Source: Sutterella sp. (GTDB taxonomy: Bacteria > Pseudomonadota > Gammaproteobacteria > Burkholderiales > Burkholderiaceae_F). Taken from it: 6,289 nucleotides of DNA. Below are positions 1 to 5,952 of this stretch, piece by piece. The translations under genes were made by a program, and so were the position numbers. The notes under the pieces were generated by a model. It was not told the DNA's origin. It saw only the letters and a list, made by a program, of their open reading frames with translations, and did not search any database. The DNA is taken from positions 1 through 6,289 of the forward strand of contig DNLN01000087.1 in assembly GCA_003488465.1 (NCBI GenBank). The letters are read 5' to 3'. Position 1 is the first letter of the stretch. Each line of letters begins with the position of its first letter.

Positions 1-1157
1 CGGCTGAGCGCAATCGCCAGCATCGTGGCGCCGAGCATGATGAGCGCCAGTCCCACCACGAAGTTTTCCCAGGGCAGCGTCCCCAGCATCATGCCGACGC
101 TGCCAAAGAGCGTATGCACGAAGTTGATCATCGAGGACGCGGTGCCGGTATTCTCCCTGGCTTCGTTGAGCAGAATGTCCATGCTGAACGGCCGGATCAC
201 CGACTCGATGACCGTGAAAGGCAAAAAGCTCAACAGGAAGCAGAACGCGCCGAGCGGCCCGGCGAACATCACGAGCAGCCCGCTTGCAAGCGCAACGGCA
301 AGACTCCAGAAAAGAATCCTGCTGTTGCTCATCGTCTGCTTCATCCTGAGGTAGCAGGCCGGGCCGATCACGGCCGCGAAGGAATTGGCGGCGAAAAAGT
401 AGCTGTACTGCTGGGCCGAGAGATGAAACGTCTCGATGTAGACGAAGGAGGAAACACTCAGGTAGGCCATGTACGGAGCGGCCAGAAGCGAGAACATCAC
501 GAGCGCCAGCATGAAGCGCTTCTGCTTGCCCTGCTCCCAAAGCAGCATCAGGGAACCCGCGACGCGCCCCTGAAAGCGACTTTCCCGCGCGAGCGTCTCG
601 GTAAAAAGAAGCGACAGGACAAGGTTTACGATTCCGAGCGCCGTGAGCAGATAGAAGGCGCCGCGCCAGGAAGTGAACTGCAGCAGCAGTCCGCCGATGA
701 TGGGGGCCGCCATCGGGGCGATCACCGCGAGCGCCTGCGTGATCGCAAGAATCCGTGTCATCACGCGGCCATAGAAGCAGTCCTTGATGAGCGCCGTCGC
801 GACCGTGATGACCGCTCCGGAACCCACGGCCTGAAAAAAGCGCCCGGCGATCAGCGTGTAGATGTCGCCTGAGAGCGCGCAAACGAGCGAGGCAGCGGAA
901 AAGAGCGCCGCTCCGAACACAAGAATCGGCTTTCTGCCGTACTTGTCGCTGAGCGGCCCGAACAGCACGATGCTCACGGCAAACACGAAGAAAAACACCG
1001 TGAGCGTCAGGCTGACGAGCGACTGGCTCACCGAAAAATAGCCGCCCATCTCCGGGAGCGCCGGCAGGTACAGGTCGGTCGAGAGCGGGATGAACATGTT
1101 CATGAACGTAATGAACGCCACCATCGCCGGCATCGACAGATACTTTTGCTGCACCAT
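1..1157 (-). CDS. Bcr/CflA-family MFS multidrug efflux transporter (3' end cut by window edge)
   Basis: Probable inner-membrane proton-driven drug exporter of the DHA1 Bcr/CflA group of the major facilitator superfamily. The frame is open for 385 codons from the ATG at 1157 to the window edge with no stop; family members are close to 400 residues, so only a short C-terminal tail should be missing. Visible motifs are STDLYLPALP at residues 26-35 in helix 1, typical of Bcr/CflA; motif A GPLSDKYGRKP at 67-77 in the loop after helix 2; RFFQAVGSG at 106-114 (motif B-like arginine); APMAAPIIGG at 147-156 (antiporter motif C); and SWRGAF at 163-168. Hydrophobic segments continue through both halves. 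The start is supported by AAGGAAGAG ending six bases upstream of the ATG. It is divergent from the methyltransferase-HNH gene, so no operon link is implied. The substrate cannot be read from the sequence; bicyclomycin, sulfonamide or chloramphenicol-type drugs are family examples only. Confidence 0.93.
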   Translation of the reverse strand, partial: MVQQKYLSMPAMVAFITFMNMFIPLSTDLYLPALPEMGGYFSVSQSLVSLTLTVFFFVFAVSIVLFGPLSDKYGRKPILVFGAALFSAASLVCALSGDIYTLIAGRFFQAVGSGAVITVATALIKDCFYGRVMTRILAITQALAVIAPMAAPIIGGLLLQFTSWRGAFYLLTALGIVNLVLSLLFTETLARESRFQGRVAGSLMLLWEQGKQKRFMLALVMFSLLAAPYMAYLSVSSFVYIETFHLSAQQYSYFFAANSFAAVIGPACYLRMKQTMSNSRILFWSLAVALASGLLVMFAGPLGAFCFLLSFLPFTVIESVIRPFSMDILLNEARENTGTASSMINFVHTLFGSVGMMLGTLPWENFVVGLALIMLGATMLAIALS

Positions 1158-1366
1158 TGCTCTCTTCCTTTGTTTCTCTTTTCCTGCGCCGGCATGCCCG
1201 TCAAGAAGGTGAAAAACAAAAAGCCGGACAAAGTCGAAGCCTCCCCGCTCCTGCCTTATCCAGCTCAACGTCTCCGATGAACGCAGTGCCGCGCATGCTA
1301 ACACAGGTCGGCCAGTTTCCTTGCTCTGTCCGGACGCATTTCTTCGCCGAAAGTTTCCCCGTTCGC

Positions 1367-1372
1367 TATGAT
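1367..1372 (+). promoter_or_regulatory. Possible -10 element (TATGAT) for the methyltransferase-HNH gene
   Basis: TATGAT matches the sigma-70 -10 consensus at five of six positions and lies about 44 bases before the preferred start codon. The best -35 at 17-bp spacing is TCGCCG (1344-1349), which matches at only three positions, so the promoter would be weak. If used, transcription would begin near 1379, downstream of the alternative ATG at 1368, which favours the later start at 1416. Confidence 0.3.
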
Positions 1373-1398
1373 CGCCCAAGGCATCATTTTTCCGCAGC

Positions 1399-1404
1399 AG
1401 GAGG
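1399..1404 (+). promoter_or_regulatory. Shine-Dalgarno AGGAGG that sets the start of the methyltransferase-HNH gene
   Basis: A perfect AGGAGG lies 11 bases upstream of the ATG at 1416. An in-frame ATG at 1368 would add 16 residues, but it has no ribosome site of its own and its coding would run through this AGGAGG. The ATG at 1416 is therefore preferred, giving a protein that begins MADTNTVLWYDRNAD. Confidence 0.8.
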
Positions 1405-1415
1405 TCCCGCCTGAC

Positions 1416-3137
1416 ATGGCTGACACGAACACGGTTCTCTGGTACGACAGAAACGCCGATTCCTGCGACCGACTCTATGAGAGCGCGGAGAATATCGAAA
1501 TCCAGGAGGTGCTCCGCCGCTGGATCCAGCCCGGAATGCACGTGCTGGAACTTGGCTGCGGCTCGGGCCGCGACGCCCGGTTCATGGCCGGCCTCGGCGC
1601 CGACGTCGTTGCGACCGATGCAAGCAGCGGGATGCTCGCAAAGGCCAGGGCTCACGGAGGCCGCGTCGCCTTCAAGCGCCTTGCGATGCCTTGCTCGGCC
1701 TCAGAGCTGCAAGGCCTGGGGCTGATCGCCGGGGACGGATCGGCCGGATCCTTCGATGCCGTCGTCAGCATTGCGATGATCATGCATCTGACCGACTCCG
1801 AGCTCTTCTCCACGGCAAAGGCGATTGACCGCCTCGCCACCGAGCGCGGCATTGTCATCCTCAGCTTCTGCTCGAACCATCCTGCCGACAGCAATCGGCT
1901 GTACGAGCCGAGAACGGCTCAGAGCGTGCGGCTTCTGATGGAGGATTTCGGCTTCGCGTGCGTGGAAAACACGGACACCTCCGACAGTCTCGGCCGCGGC
2001 ATCCTCTGGCACACGCTGGTGCTTGTGCGCAACGCCGCTCCGAGAAACGCAAGAAAGCACCTGCAGTCGGTCATTTACGAGGACCAGAAGACCGCCACCT
2101 ACAAGCTTGCGCTTCTGAGGGCGCTCTGCGACATCTCGCAAAGCGCCTCGGGACACCTGCGCTTCGAAGATGAGGAGCGCGTCTCGATTCCGCTCGGGCT
2201 CGTCATCGAGAAATGGATCGAGTACTACTGGCCGCTGCTGTCGCTGCCGCAGATCCACCAGGGCCGGCGCACGGGCTTTGATGCCGAGTTGCGAAAACTC
2301 GTCGCGCTCTTTGGCGAAAGCAACTATGCAGAATTCCGCAAGGGGCTGGAATCGAACACGCTTGGGACTGATGCGCTCGGCGCATTCAGGTCGCTCGCAG
2401 GCTCCATGCGCACGACGCTGGTCAAAGGCCCGATCCAGTACAGCGGCGGAGCAAGCAAAAAGAAGACATTCGCCTACGAAAACAAAAGAATTGCCCTCTG
2501 CGGCAAAAGCGATCCCCTGTCCGAGCTGACAAACAGAAACGGCCGCCTGATTTTTTCAGGCGATCTCTGGAGCGAGCTGCGCGACTGCGGCCGTTGGCTC
2601 TCCGACTCCATCGTGCTGCAGTGGGCCGATCTCATCGCGAGGTTCAGCCAGACCGCCGGAATCGCCGGAAACACCCGGGCCCGGATCATTGCCGCGCTCA
2701 CCGAAACGGACGAAGCAACGCGCGACACGTCGATTGCCAGAGCCCTCTACGCACAGCGCAGTCCTTTGCACTGCGCCTGGTCCGGCCGCGCGATCAGAAA
2801 CGGCAGGTTCGATGTCGACCACATCCTTCCGTGGTCCCTCACGCACTGCAACAGCCTGTGGAACCTTGTCCCGGCAGACAAGACCATCAACCAGAACAAA
2901 TCCGACAAACTGCTCGACAGCGACTTCTTCTATTCGAGGCGCGAGGCCGTCATCGAGGACTGGGGCGTGCTGATCGACCAGGGAAGGAACGCCGAGCTGT
3001 TTCTGGCCCAGGCCCGGCACACGCTTGCGCCGGATGGGCTTCCCGCGAGCGGCTGGGAGGGCATGCTCATCGAATGCATCGCCCGGGAGCTTGAGAGCGC
3101 CGCCTCAAGGCTTCAGATCGAGCGCTGGAGGCCGTAG
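1416..3137 (+). CDS. Fusion of class I SAM-dependent methyltransferase, unknown central domain and HNH nuclease
   Basis: A 573-residue protein in three parts. Residues 1-205 form a class I methyltransferase: WYDRNAD near the N-terminus, SAM-binding motif I LELGCGSGRDA at 44-54, the acidic end of strand 2 VATDAS at 65-70, and FDAVVSIAMIMHL at 113-125. It looks like the Methyltransf_11/25 type; no NPPY/DPPY-like motif and no cytosine-methylase PC motif is visible. Residues 214-410 are mostly predicted-helical, start with YEDQKTATYKLALLRALCDI, and match no domain I can name. Residues 453-500 are an HNH nuclease: CAWSG at 453-457, DVDHILPWS at 466-474 with H469 as likely general base, LWNLVPADK at 481-489, and NQNKSD at 492-497, the layout of the HNH_4/Cas9 HNH domain. 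Key nuclease residues are present, so an active metal-dependent nuclease is plausible. Neighbours (a divergent transporter and a convergent DUF362 gene) do not explain its job. Antiphage defence or nucleic-acid processing is inference. I know of no gene name. Confidence 0.85.
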   Translation: MADTNTVLWYDRNADSCDRLYESAENIEIQEVLRRWIQPGMHVLELGCGSGRDARFMAGLGADVVATDASSGMLAKARAHGGRVAFKRLAMPCSASELQGLGLIAGDGSAGSFDAVVSIAMIMHLTDSELFSTAKAIDRLATERGIVILSFCSNHPADSNRLYEPRTAQSVRLLMEDFGFACVENTDTSDSLGRGILWHTLVLVRNAAPRNARKHLQSVIYEDQKTATYKLALLRALCDISQSASGHLRFEDEERVSIPLGLVIEKWIEYYWPLLSLPQIHQGRRTGFDAELRKLVALFGESNYAEFRKGLESNTLGTDALGAFRSLAGSMRTTLVKGPIQYSGGASKKKTFAYENKRIALCGKSDPLSELTNRNGRLIFSGDLWSELRDCGRWLSDSIVLQWADLIARFSQTAGIAGNTRARIIAALTETDEATRDTSIARALYAQRSPLHCAWSGRAIRNGRFDVDHILPWSLTHCNSLWNLVPADKTINQNKSDKLLDSDFFYSRREAVIEDWGVLIDQGRNAELFLAQARHTLAPDGLPASGWEGMLIECIARELESAASRLQIERWRP

Positions 3138-3144
3138 AGGCACA

Positions 3145-3179
3145 AACGGCGTGCGCCGCGCTCGCGGGCACACACCGTT
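3145..3179. terminator. Weak imperfect hairpin between convergent genes
   Basis: AACGG (3145-3149) pairs with CCGTT (3175-3179), GTG with CAC and GCC with GGC further in, with two C/A mismatches. It sits in the 67-base gap between two convergent genes, where a bidirectional terminator is expected. No T-run follows on either strand, so termination here is only suggested. Confidence 0.3.
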
Positions 3180-3204
3180 CCGAGGAAGAGATGCCTGAGG
3201 CCGG

Positions 3205-4212
3205 TTACTTGTCGAGGTCGACCAGCGTGTACTTGTCGTTGCCCATGCCGAGCTCCTTCATGTAGGAGAGCTGGCGCAGGCCGTGACGGGTTTCAATGCG
3301 TTTGCGCAGCTCGGCGCTCTTTTCGTTCATGCCGTAGACCATGTCGATGCACGCCTGATCCACGGCAAGAATATCCAGGGACGCGAGGATGCCAACATCG
3401 GGCGTCACCACGGGAGCGGCGGAAAGTCCGGCGCAGTCGCAGTCGACCGACATCCTGCGCATCACGTTGATGAAGGCAATCTTCTTGCCAAAGTGATCGA
3501 CCGTCGCCTTGGAGGATTCGCAGATGCGCTCCATGAACGGATCCATGCTGATGCTCCACTGTCCCTGTCCGGGATAGGTATGGATCATCTTCTTGCCGAT
3601 GCGGCCGTCGGCGCAACCGATGCCGATATTCTTGTTCGAGCCGCCAAAGCCCCCCATCGTGTGACCCTTGAAGTGCGTGAGCACGAGCATGGAGTCGTAG
3701 TTGAGAATGTTCATGCCCATGCTCATTTTGTTGAAGTGCTTGCCGCCCTTCACGGGAAGCATGACGGTGCCCTTTTCATCCATGATGTCCACCGGGCAGA
3801 ACGTCCAGCCGTTCACTTCAAGCGTCTTGCGGTGCTGCTCGGTCGTGTAGCGGTCGCCTTCGTAGTAGGTGTTCGTTTCAACGATCGTGGCTCCGGGAAT
3901 GTCCTTGATGAGCTCCTTCACCCAGGACGACGGAATGATGTTGGGGCCGTTCTGCTCGCCGGTATGGAGCTTCACGGCGATTCGGCCCGTGAGCTGCTGA
4001 TTGATCCTGGCATAAATCTTGCGAAGGCCGGCCGGAGAAAGATCGCGGGTGAAATACACGATCGAAGCCGCCCCCTTGCGCTCGGCAACGGGCGTGTTGA
4101 CGGCGCTGCCCAGGGGATCGATGGCGACTGCTGCGCCCTTGGCGAGCGCACCCGAGGCCTTGATGCCGGCGCCAGCGAGGATGGCACCAGAAACAACGGA
4201 TCTGCGATTCAT
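3205..4212 (-). CDS. Exported DUF362-domain protein with a Tat-type signal
   Basis: A 335-residue protein of the DUF362 family, whose biochemical role is not settled. The N-terminus has a twin arginine (MNRRSVVSGAIL), a short hydrophobic stretch and an ALA-K cleavage site near residue 24, so periplasmic export by the Tat route is likely; the motif lacks the usual F/L-K, which lowers certainty. Family landmarks are KLHTGE at 81-86, LTHFKGH at 178-184, the glycine-rich GGFGGSNKNIGIGCADG at 187-203, CDCAG at 258-262 and PDVGILASLDILAVDQACID at 271-290. Cysteines at 200, 258, 260 and 288 could bind metal, but no classic CxxCxxCxxxC ferredoxin insert is present. It lies on the same strand as apaH and the small exported gene but after a 138-base gap, so co-transcription is uncertain. 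Folding before export would be consistent with a bound cofactor, which is inference. Confidence 0.88.
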   Translation of the reverse strand: MNRRSVVSGAILAGAGIKASGALAKGAAVAIDPLGSAVNTPVAERKGAASIVYFTRDLSPAGLRKIYARINQQLTGRIAVKLHTGEQNGPNIIPSSWVKELIKDIPGATIVETNTYYEGDRYTTEQHRKTLEVNGWTFCPVDIMDEKGTVMLPVKGGKHFNKMSMGMNILNYDSMLVLTHFKGHTMGGFGGSNKNIGIGCADGRIGKKMIHTYPGQGQWSISMDPFMERICESSKATVDHFGKKIAFINVMRRMSVDCDCAGLSAAPVVTPDVGILASLDILAVDQACIDMVYGMNEKSAELRKRIETRHGLRQLSYMKELGMGNDKYTLVDLDK

Positions 4213-4221
4213 GGAAAAAAA

Positions 4222-4227
4222 CTCCTT
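4222..4227 (-). promoter_or_regulatory. Shine-Dalgarno AAGGAG deciding the DUF362 start
   Basis: On the minus strand AAGGAG is followed by nine bases and then ATGAATCGCAGA, so translation starts at 4212. An in-frame TTG at 4236 would add MIGKEFFS before the signal peptide, but that extension would be encoded across this site and would push the twin arginine away from the N-terminus. Confidence 0.75.
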
Positions 4228-4350
4228 GCCTATCAAATGACGGAGAAAGTTTAAATAGCAAAGAACGCCTCCGGAGCGTGATGCCCGGAAACTCGGGAAT
4301 TTTGAGCAAAACCGCGGCAGGAATTGAGAGGAGCCGGCAAACGCTTGGGC

Positions 4351-4683
4351 CTACTTCGCCTCAAGGTGAACGCGCGTAAGCGAAAGACTGACCGAGAACT
4401 GCAGAGCCTGATCGCCGCGGACATCGAGCGTCGCCGTCGGAGTCGGCGTAAAGCCCCCGCTCACAGCCTGGCAGTAGAGCTTGTGGGGGCCGTCCGCCAC
4501 ACTCACCCGCTCGGACTGCCCCTGCGCCAGAATCGCGGCAGGAGAAGAATCCAGCAGGCAGACCACGCGCTGGCCGGCGCCATAGTCATTAGCGTCCCGA
4601 GTGATCGTCACCGTTGCGGCGCCCGCCTCGGCGGCAAACGCCATGGCTGCGCCCGCAGCCGCCAATAAAGCAATCCTGCGCAT
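4351..4683 (-). CDS. Small exported protein of unknown function
   Basis: A 110-residue protein that I do not recognise. The first 22 or 23 residues (MRR, an alanine-rich hydrophobic core, then EAGA-A) form a Sec signal peptide, leaving a mature domain of about 88 residues in the periplasm or outside the cell. The mature part alternates short hydrophobic strands with turns (ATVTITRD, RVVCLL, RVSVADGPHKLYCQ, QALQFSVSLSL), suggesting a small beta-sandwich; DGPHKLYC is loosely like the turn of PEGA-type domains. Two cysteines, C42 and C71, could form a disulfide. No lipobox is present. The start has GGGGGAG seven bases upstream. The gene begins 15 bases after the apaH stop on the same strand, so it is probably co-transcribed with apaH; no functional link follows from that alone. 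Confidence 0.72.
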   Translation of the reverse strand: MRRIALLAAAGAAMAFAAEAGAATVTITRDANDYGAGQRVVCLLDSSPAAILAQGQSERVSVADGPHKLYCQAVSGGFTPTPTATLDVRGDQALQFSVSLSLTRVHLEAK

Positions 4684-4698
4684 TGATTTTCTCCCCCG

Positions 4699-5529
4699 CT
4701 AGCAGCCGGGAGCCGCCCACTGCGGGCAGCGAATCTCGAATATTCTCCTGTCGTGCAGCCGGATCGCGGTAAGCGCCCCGCCCCACAGACAGCCCGTGTC
4801 AATCGCAATGGTATCAGGACGCAGCAGCAGTCCGAGCGTCGACCAATGGCCAAAGCAGATCGTTCTCTTCACCTTTCTCGGATAATCAAACCAGGGGATC
4901 AGTCCCTCGGGAGCCTCGCTGATGCCGCCCTTCGCATCAAAGTCAAGCCTGCCGTTCTGATCGACATAGCGCATCCTCGTGAAGCCGTTCAGGATGGCGC
5001 GCATTCTGTGCACGCCCTTTGCCTTGGGCTTGAACAGGTCATTGCCGTACATGTCCCTGAGATATTCCTTCCAGTGATCGCTCGACAGTTCAAGGTTCAC
5101 TTCCCTGGCAAGCTTTTTCGCCATCTTGAGATCCCACTGGGGGGCGATGCCCGCATGCACGAAGACAAAGCCCGGCATCGTGATGAGAAGCGGCAGGCGG
5201 CGAAGCCAGTCGATCAGCTCATCCTTGTCGTCGGCAAGAAGAATGTCCGTGAGAGTGTCCTTGCGGTGCACTGCGCCCGCCCCGGCTGCAATCGCAAGCA
5301 GATGCAGGTCGTGATTGCCAAGGAGCGCCATCGCGCGCCCCTCCTCGCACATCTCCTTCACGGCGCGCAGCGTTCCCAGGGAATCGGGACCTCGGTTGAC
5401 GATGTCTCCGACGAAAATCAGTTTTGCCGATTTCGGAATGTACTCAAGCAACTCGTCAAGGCTCTCGCGGCATCCCTGCAGGTCGCCCACGGCATAAACG
5501 ATGTCGTCTTCGGAAAAAATCGATTTCAT
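4699..5529 (-). CDS. apaH: Bis(5'-nucleosyl)-tetraphosphatase, symmetrical (ApaH)
   Basis: Hydrolyses diadenosine tetraphosphate (Ap4A) to two ADP and, in studied species, also removes Np4 caps from RNA; a cytoplasmic metallophosphatase that keeps the alarmone low. At 276 residues it is the normal length of the family (about 270-280). The metal-binding motifs of the calcineurin-like fold appear in order: GDLQGC at 15-20, GDIVNRGPDSL at 41-51, LGNHDLHLLA at 70-79, VHAGIAPQWDL at 124-134, FGHWSTLGL at 226-234 and the ApaH hallmark DTGCLWGGALTAIRL at 244-258. The first motif has Q where E. coli ApaH has H (GDVHG), a variation I believe common in other proteobacterial ApaH proteins. The start MKSIFSEDDIVYAVGD gives a normal N-terminus, but a pyrimidine-rich stretch precedes it and no clear Shine-Dalgarno is visible. 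It is divergent from the molbindin gene and leads the unit that includes the small exported protein. Confidence 0.96.
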   Translation of the reverse strand: MKSIFSEDDIVYAVGDLQGCRESLDELLEYIPKSAKLIFVGDIVNRGPDSLGTLRAVKEMCEEGRAMALLGNHDLHLLAIAAGAGAVHRKDTLTDILLADDKDELIDWLRRLPLLITMPGFVFVHAGIAPQWDLKMAKKLAREVNLELSSDHWKEYLRDMYGNDLFKPKAKGVHRMRAILNGFTRMRYVDQNGRLDFDAKGGISEAPEGLIPWFDYPRKVKRTICFGHWSTLGLLLRPDTIAIDTGCLWGGALTAIRLHDRRIFEIRCPQWAAPGC

Positions 5530-5565
5530 AAAAAAGAAAGCACAAAGTGAAAGCGTAATTTATAT

Positions 5566-5594
5566 ATTTTAGACAATCAGGCCGGTTATCACAG
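5566..5594 (-). promoter_or_regulatory. Possible apaH promoter
   Basis: Read on the minus strand, TAAAAT (5571-5566) is a good -10 and CTGTGA (5594-5589), 17 bases upstream, a poor -35 with three of six matches. The surrounding stretch 5520-5575 is the most AT-rich in the window. The -10 lies about 37 bases before the apaH ATG. Confidence 0.35.
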
Positions 5595-5627
5595 AACCAG
5601 AATTTGCGACCTCCGTATCCTTTTGAT

Positions 5628-5656
5628 TTGCCGAACGTCTTTCGTTATTCTAAAAT
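5628..5656 (+). promoter_or_regulatory. Sigma-70-type promoter of the molbindin gene
   Basis: TTGCCG (5628-5633, four of six matches to TTGACA) and TAAAAT (5651-5656, five of six matches to TATAAT) are separated by exactly 17 bases. Transcription would start around 5663, giving a leader of about 57 bases before the ATG at 5720. The -10 lies inside the palindrome at 5643-5665. Confidence 0.65.
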
Positions 5657-5665
5657 TGAATATCG
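5643..5665. promoter_or_regulatory. Palindromic operator candidate, ModE-box-like, over the molbindin -10
   Basis: CGTTATTC (5643-5650) and GAATATCG (5658-5665) are inverted copies matching at seven of eight positions around a 7-base centre, TAAAATT. The centre contains most of the -10 element and the right arm reaches the expected transcription start, an ideal place for a repressor. Half-sites starting CGnTAT, an AT-rich core and about 23-24 bp overall resemble the E. coli ModE operator (CG-n-TATAT arms about 6 bp apart). With a molybdate-binding protein encoded just downstream, ModE is the natural candidate regulator. No modE gene is in the window, so the assignment is inferred. Confidence 0.5.
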
Positions 5666-5685
5666 AGAGGCGCTCAGCCTCTTTT
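5665..5685 (+). promoter_or_regulatory. Leader hairpin followed by a short T-run, upstream of molbindin
   Basis: AGAGGC (5666-5671) pairs perfectly with GCCTCT (5677-5682) across a 5-base loop, and the stem end is followed by three further Ts (5683-5685). It lies in the first 20 bases of the predicted mRNA. It could be a 5' stabilising stem or a weak attenuator; the T-run is short for efficient termination. Confidence 0.4.
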
Positions 5686-5719
5686 CGTGACCATGCAATG
5701 ACTTCAAGGAGGAACACCC

Positions 5720-5929
5720 ATGAAAATTTCCGCCCGCAACTGCATCAAGGGGACAATCGTGGCCATCAAGGAAGGCCCCGTGTCGACCGAAGTGACGATT
5801 GAAACCGCTGCCAAGGAGCGCATTGTGAGTTCCATCACGTCGACTTCTGCGAAAAACCTCGGGCTCAAGGTTGGCAGCGAGGCCTACGCAGTCATCAAGG
5901 CTTCCAACGTGATGATCGCCGTCGACTGA
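5720..5929 (+). CDS. mop: Molbindin: single Mop-domain molybdate/tungstate-binding protein
   Basis: A 69-residue cytoplasmic protein made of one Mop (TOBE-like) domain, the usual molbindin size of about 68 residues. It opens with MKISARNCIKGTIVAIKEGPVSTEVTIE and ends with SEAYAVIKASNVMIAVD, close in layout to clostridial Mop proteins (SARNxxKG...GxVxxEV...IKxxxVMI). Characterised members assemble as hexamers that hold several oxyanions between subunits and are thought to buffer or store molybdate for molybdenum-cofactor enzymes; that role is taken from the family. The start has AAGGAGG seven bases upstream of the ATG. The gene has its own promoter, a ModE-like operator and an intrinsic terminator, so it appears monocistronic. 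No molybdate ABC transporter or cofactor gene is adjacent, which makes it an orphan within this window. Confidence 0.93.
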   Translation: MKISARNCIKGTIVAIKEGPVSTEVTIETAAKERIVSSITSTSAKNLGLKVGSEAYAVIKASNVMIAVD

Positions 5930-5952
5930 CCGTTGAAAACCCGCTCAAACAG

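Noticed and set aside
114..872. Long plus-strand open frame opposite the MFS transporter
   Set aside because: Its translation is rich in R, E, H and Q without domain motifs, and the minus strand encodes a complete set of Bcr/CflA motifs. It is an antisense shadow of GC-rich coding DNA.
1194..1280. 28-codon lysine-rich small frame (MPVKKVKNKKPDKVEA...) in the divergent intergenic region
   Set aside because: No Shine-Dalgarno precedes the ATG and no promoter is evident at that position; too short to support from sequence alone.
2541..2562. Resemblance of GGCCGCCTGA and its inverted copy to Neisseriaceae DNA uptake sequences
   Set aside because: It occurs once, inside a coding region, and does not exactly match any DUS dialect I recall; nothing else in the window repeats it.
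1416..3137. Classical Type II restriction-modification or CRISPR-Cas9 relative
   Set aside because: No DNA methyltransferase catalytic motif, no RuvC motifs, no CRISPR repeats and no cas genes are visible; the similarity is confined to the HNH segment.
3283..4254. 323-codon plus-strand frame opposite the DUF362 gene
   Set aside because: The minus strand carries the DUF362 motifs, a signal peptide and a good SD. The plus frame shows none of these.
4262..4300. CCCG...CGGG followed by AATTTT upstream of the DUF362 gene as a terminator
   Set aside because: The stem is only about four base pairs and its T-run lies on the plus strand, where no gene needs ending; minus-strand reading gives no T-run.
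4753..5550. 265-codon plus-strand frame opposite apaH
   Set aside because: apaH on the minus strand is unambiguous; the opposite frame is low-complexity and basic with no recognisable domain.
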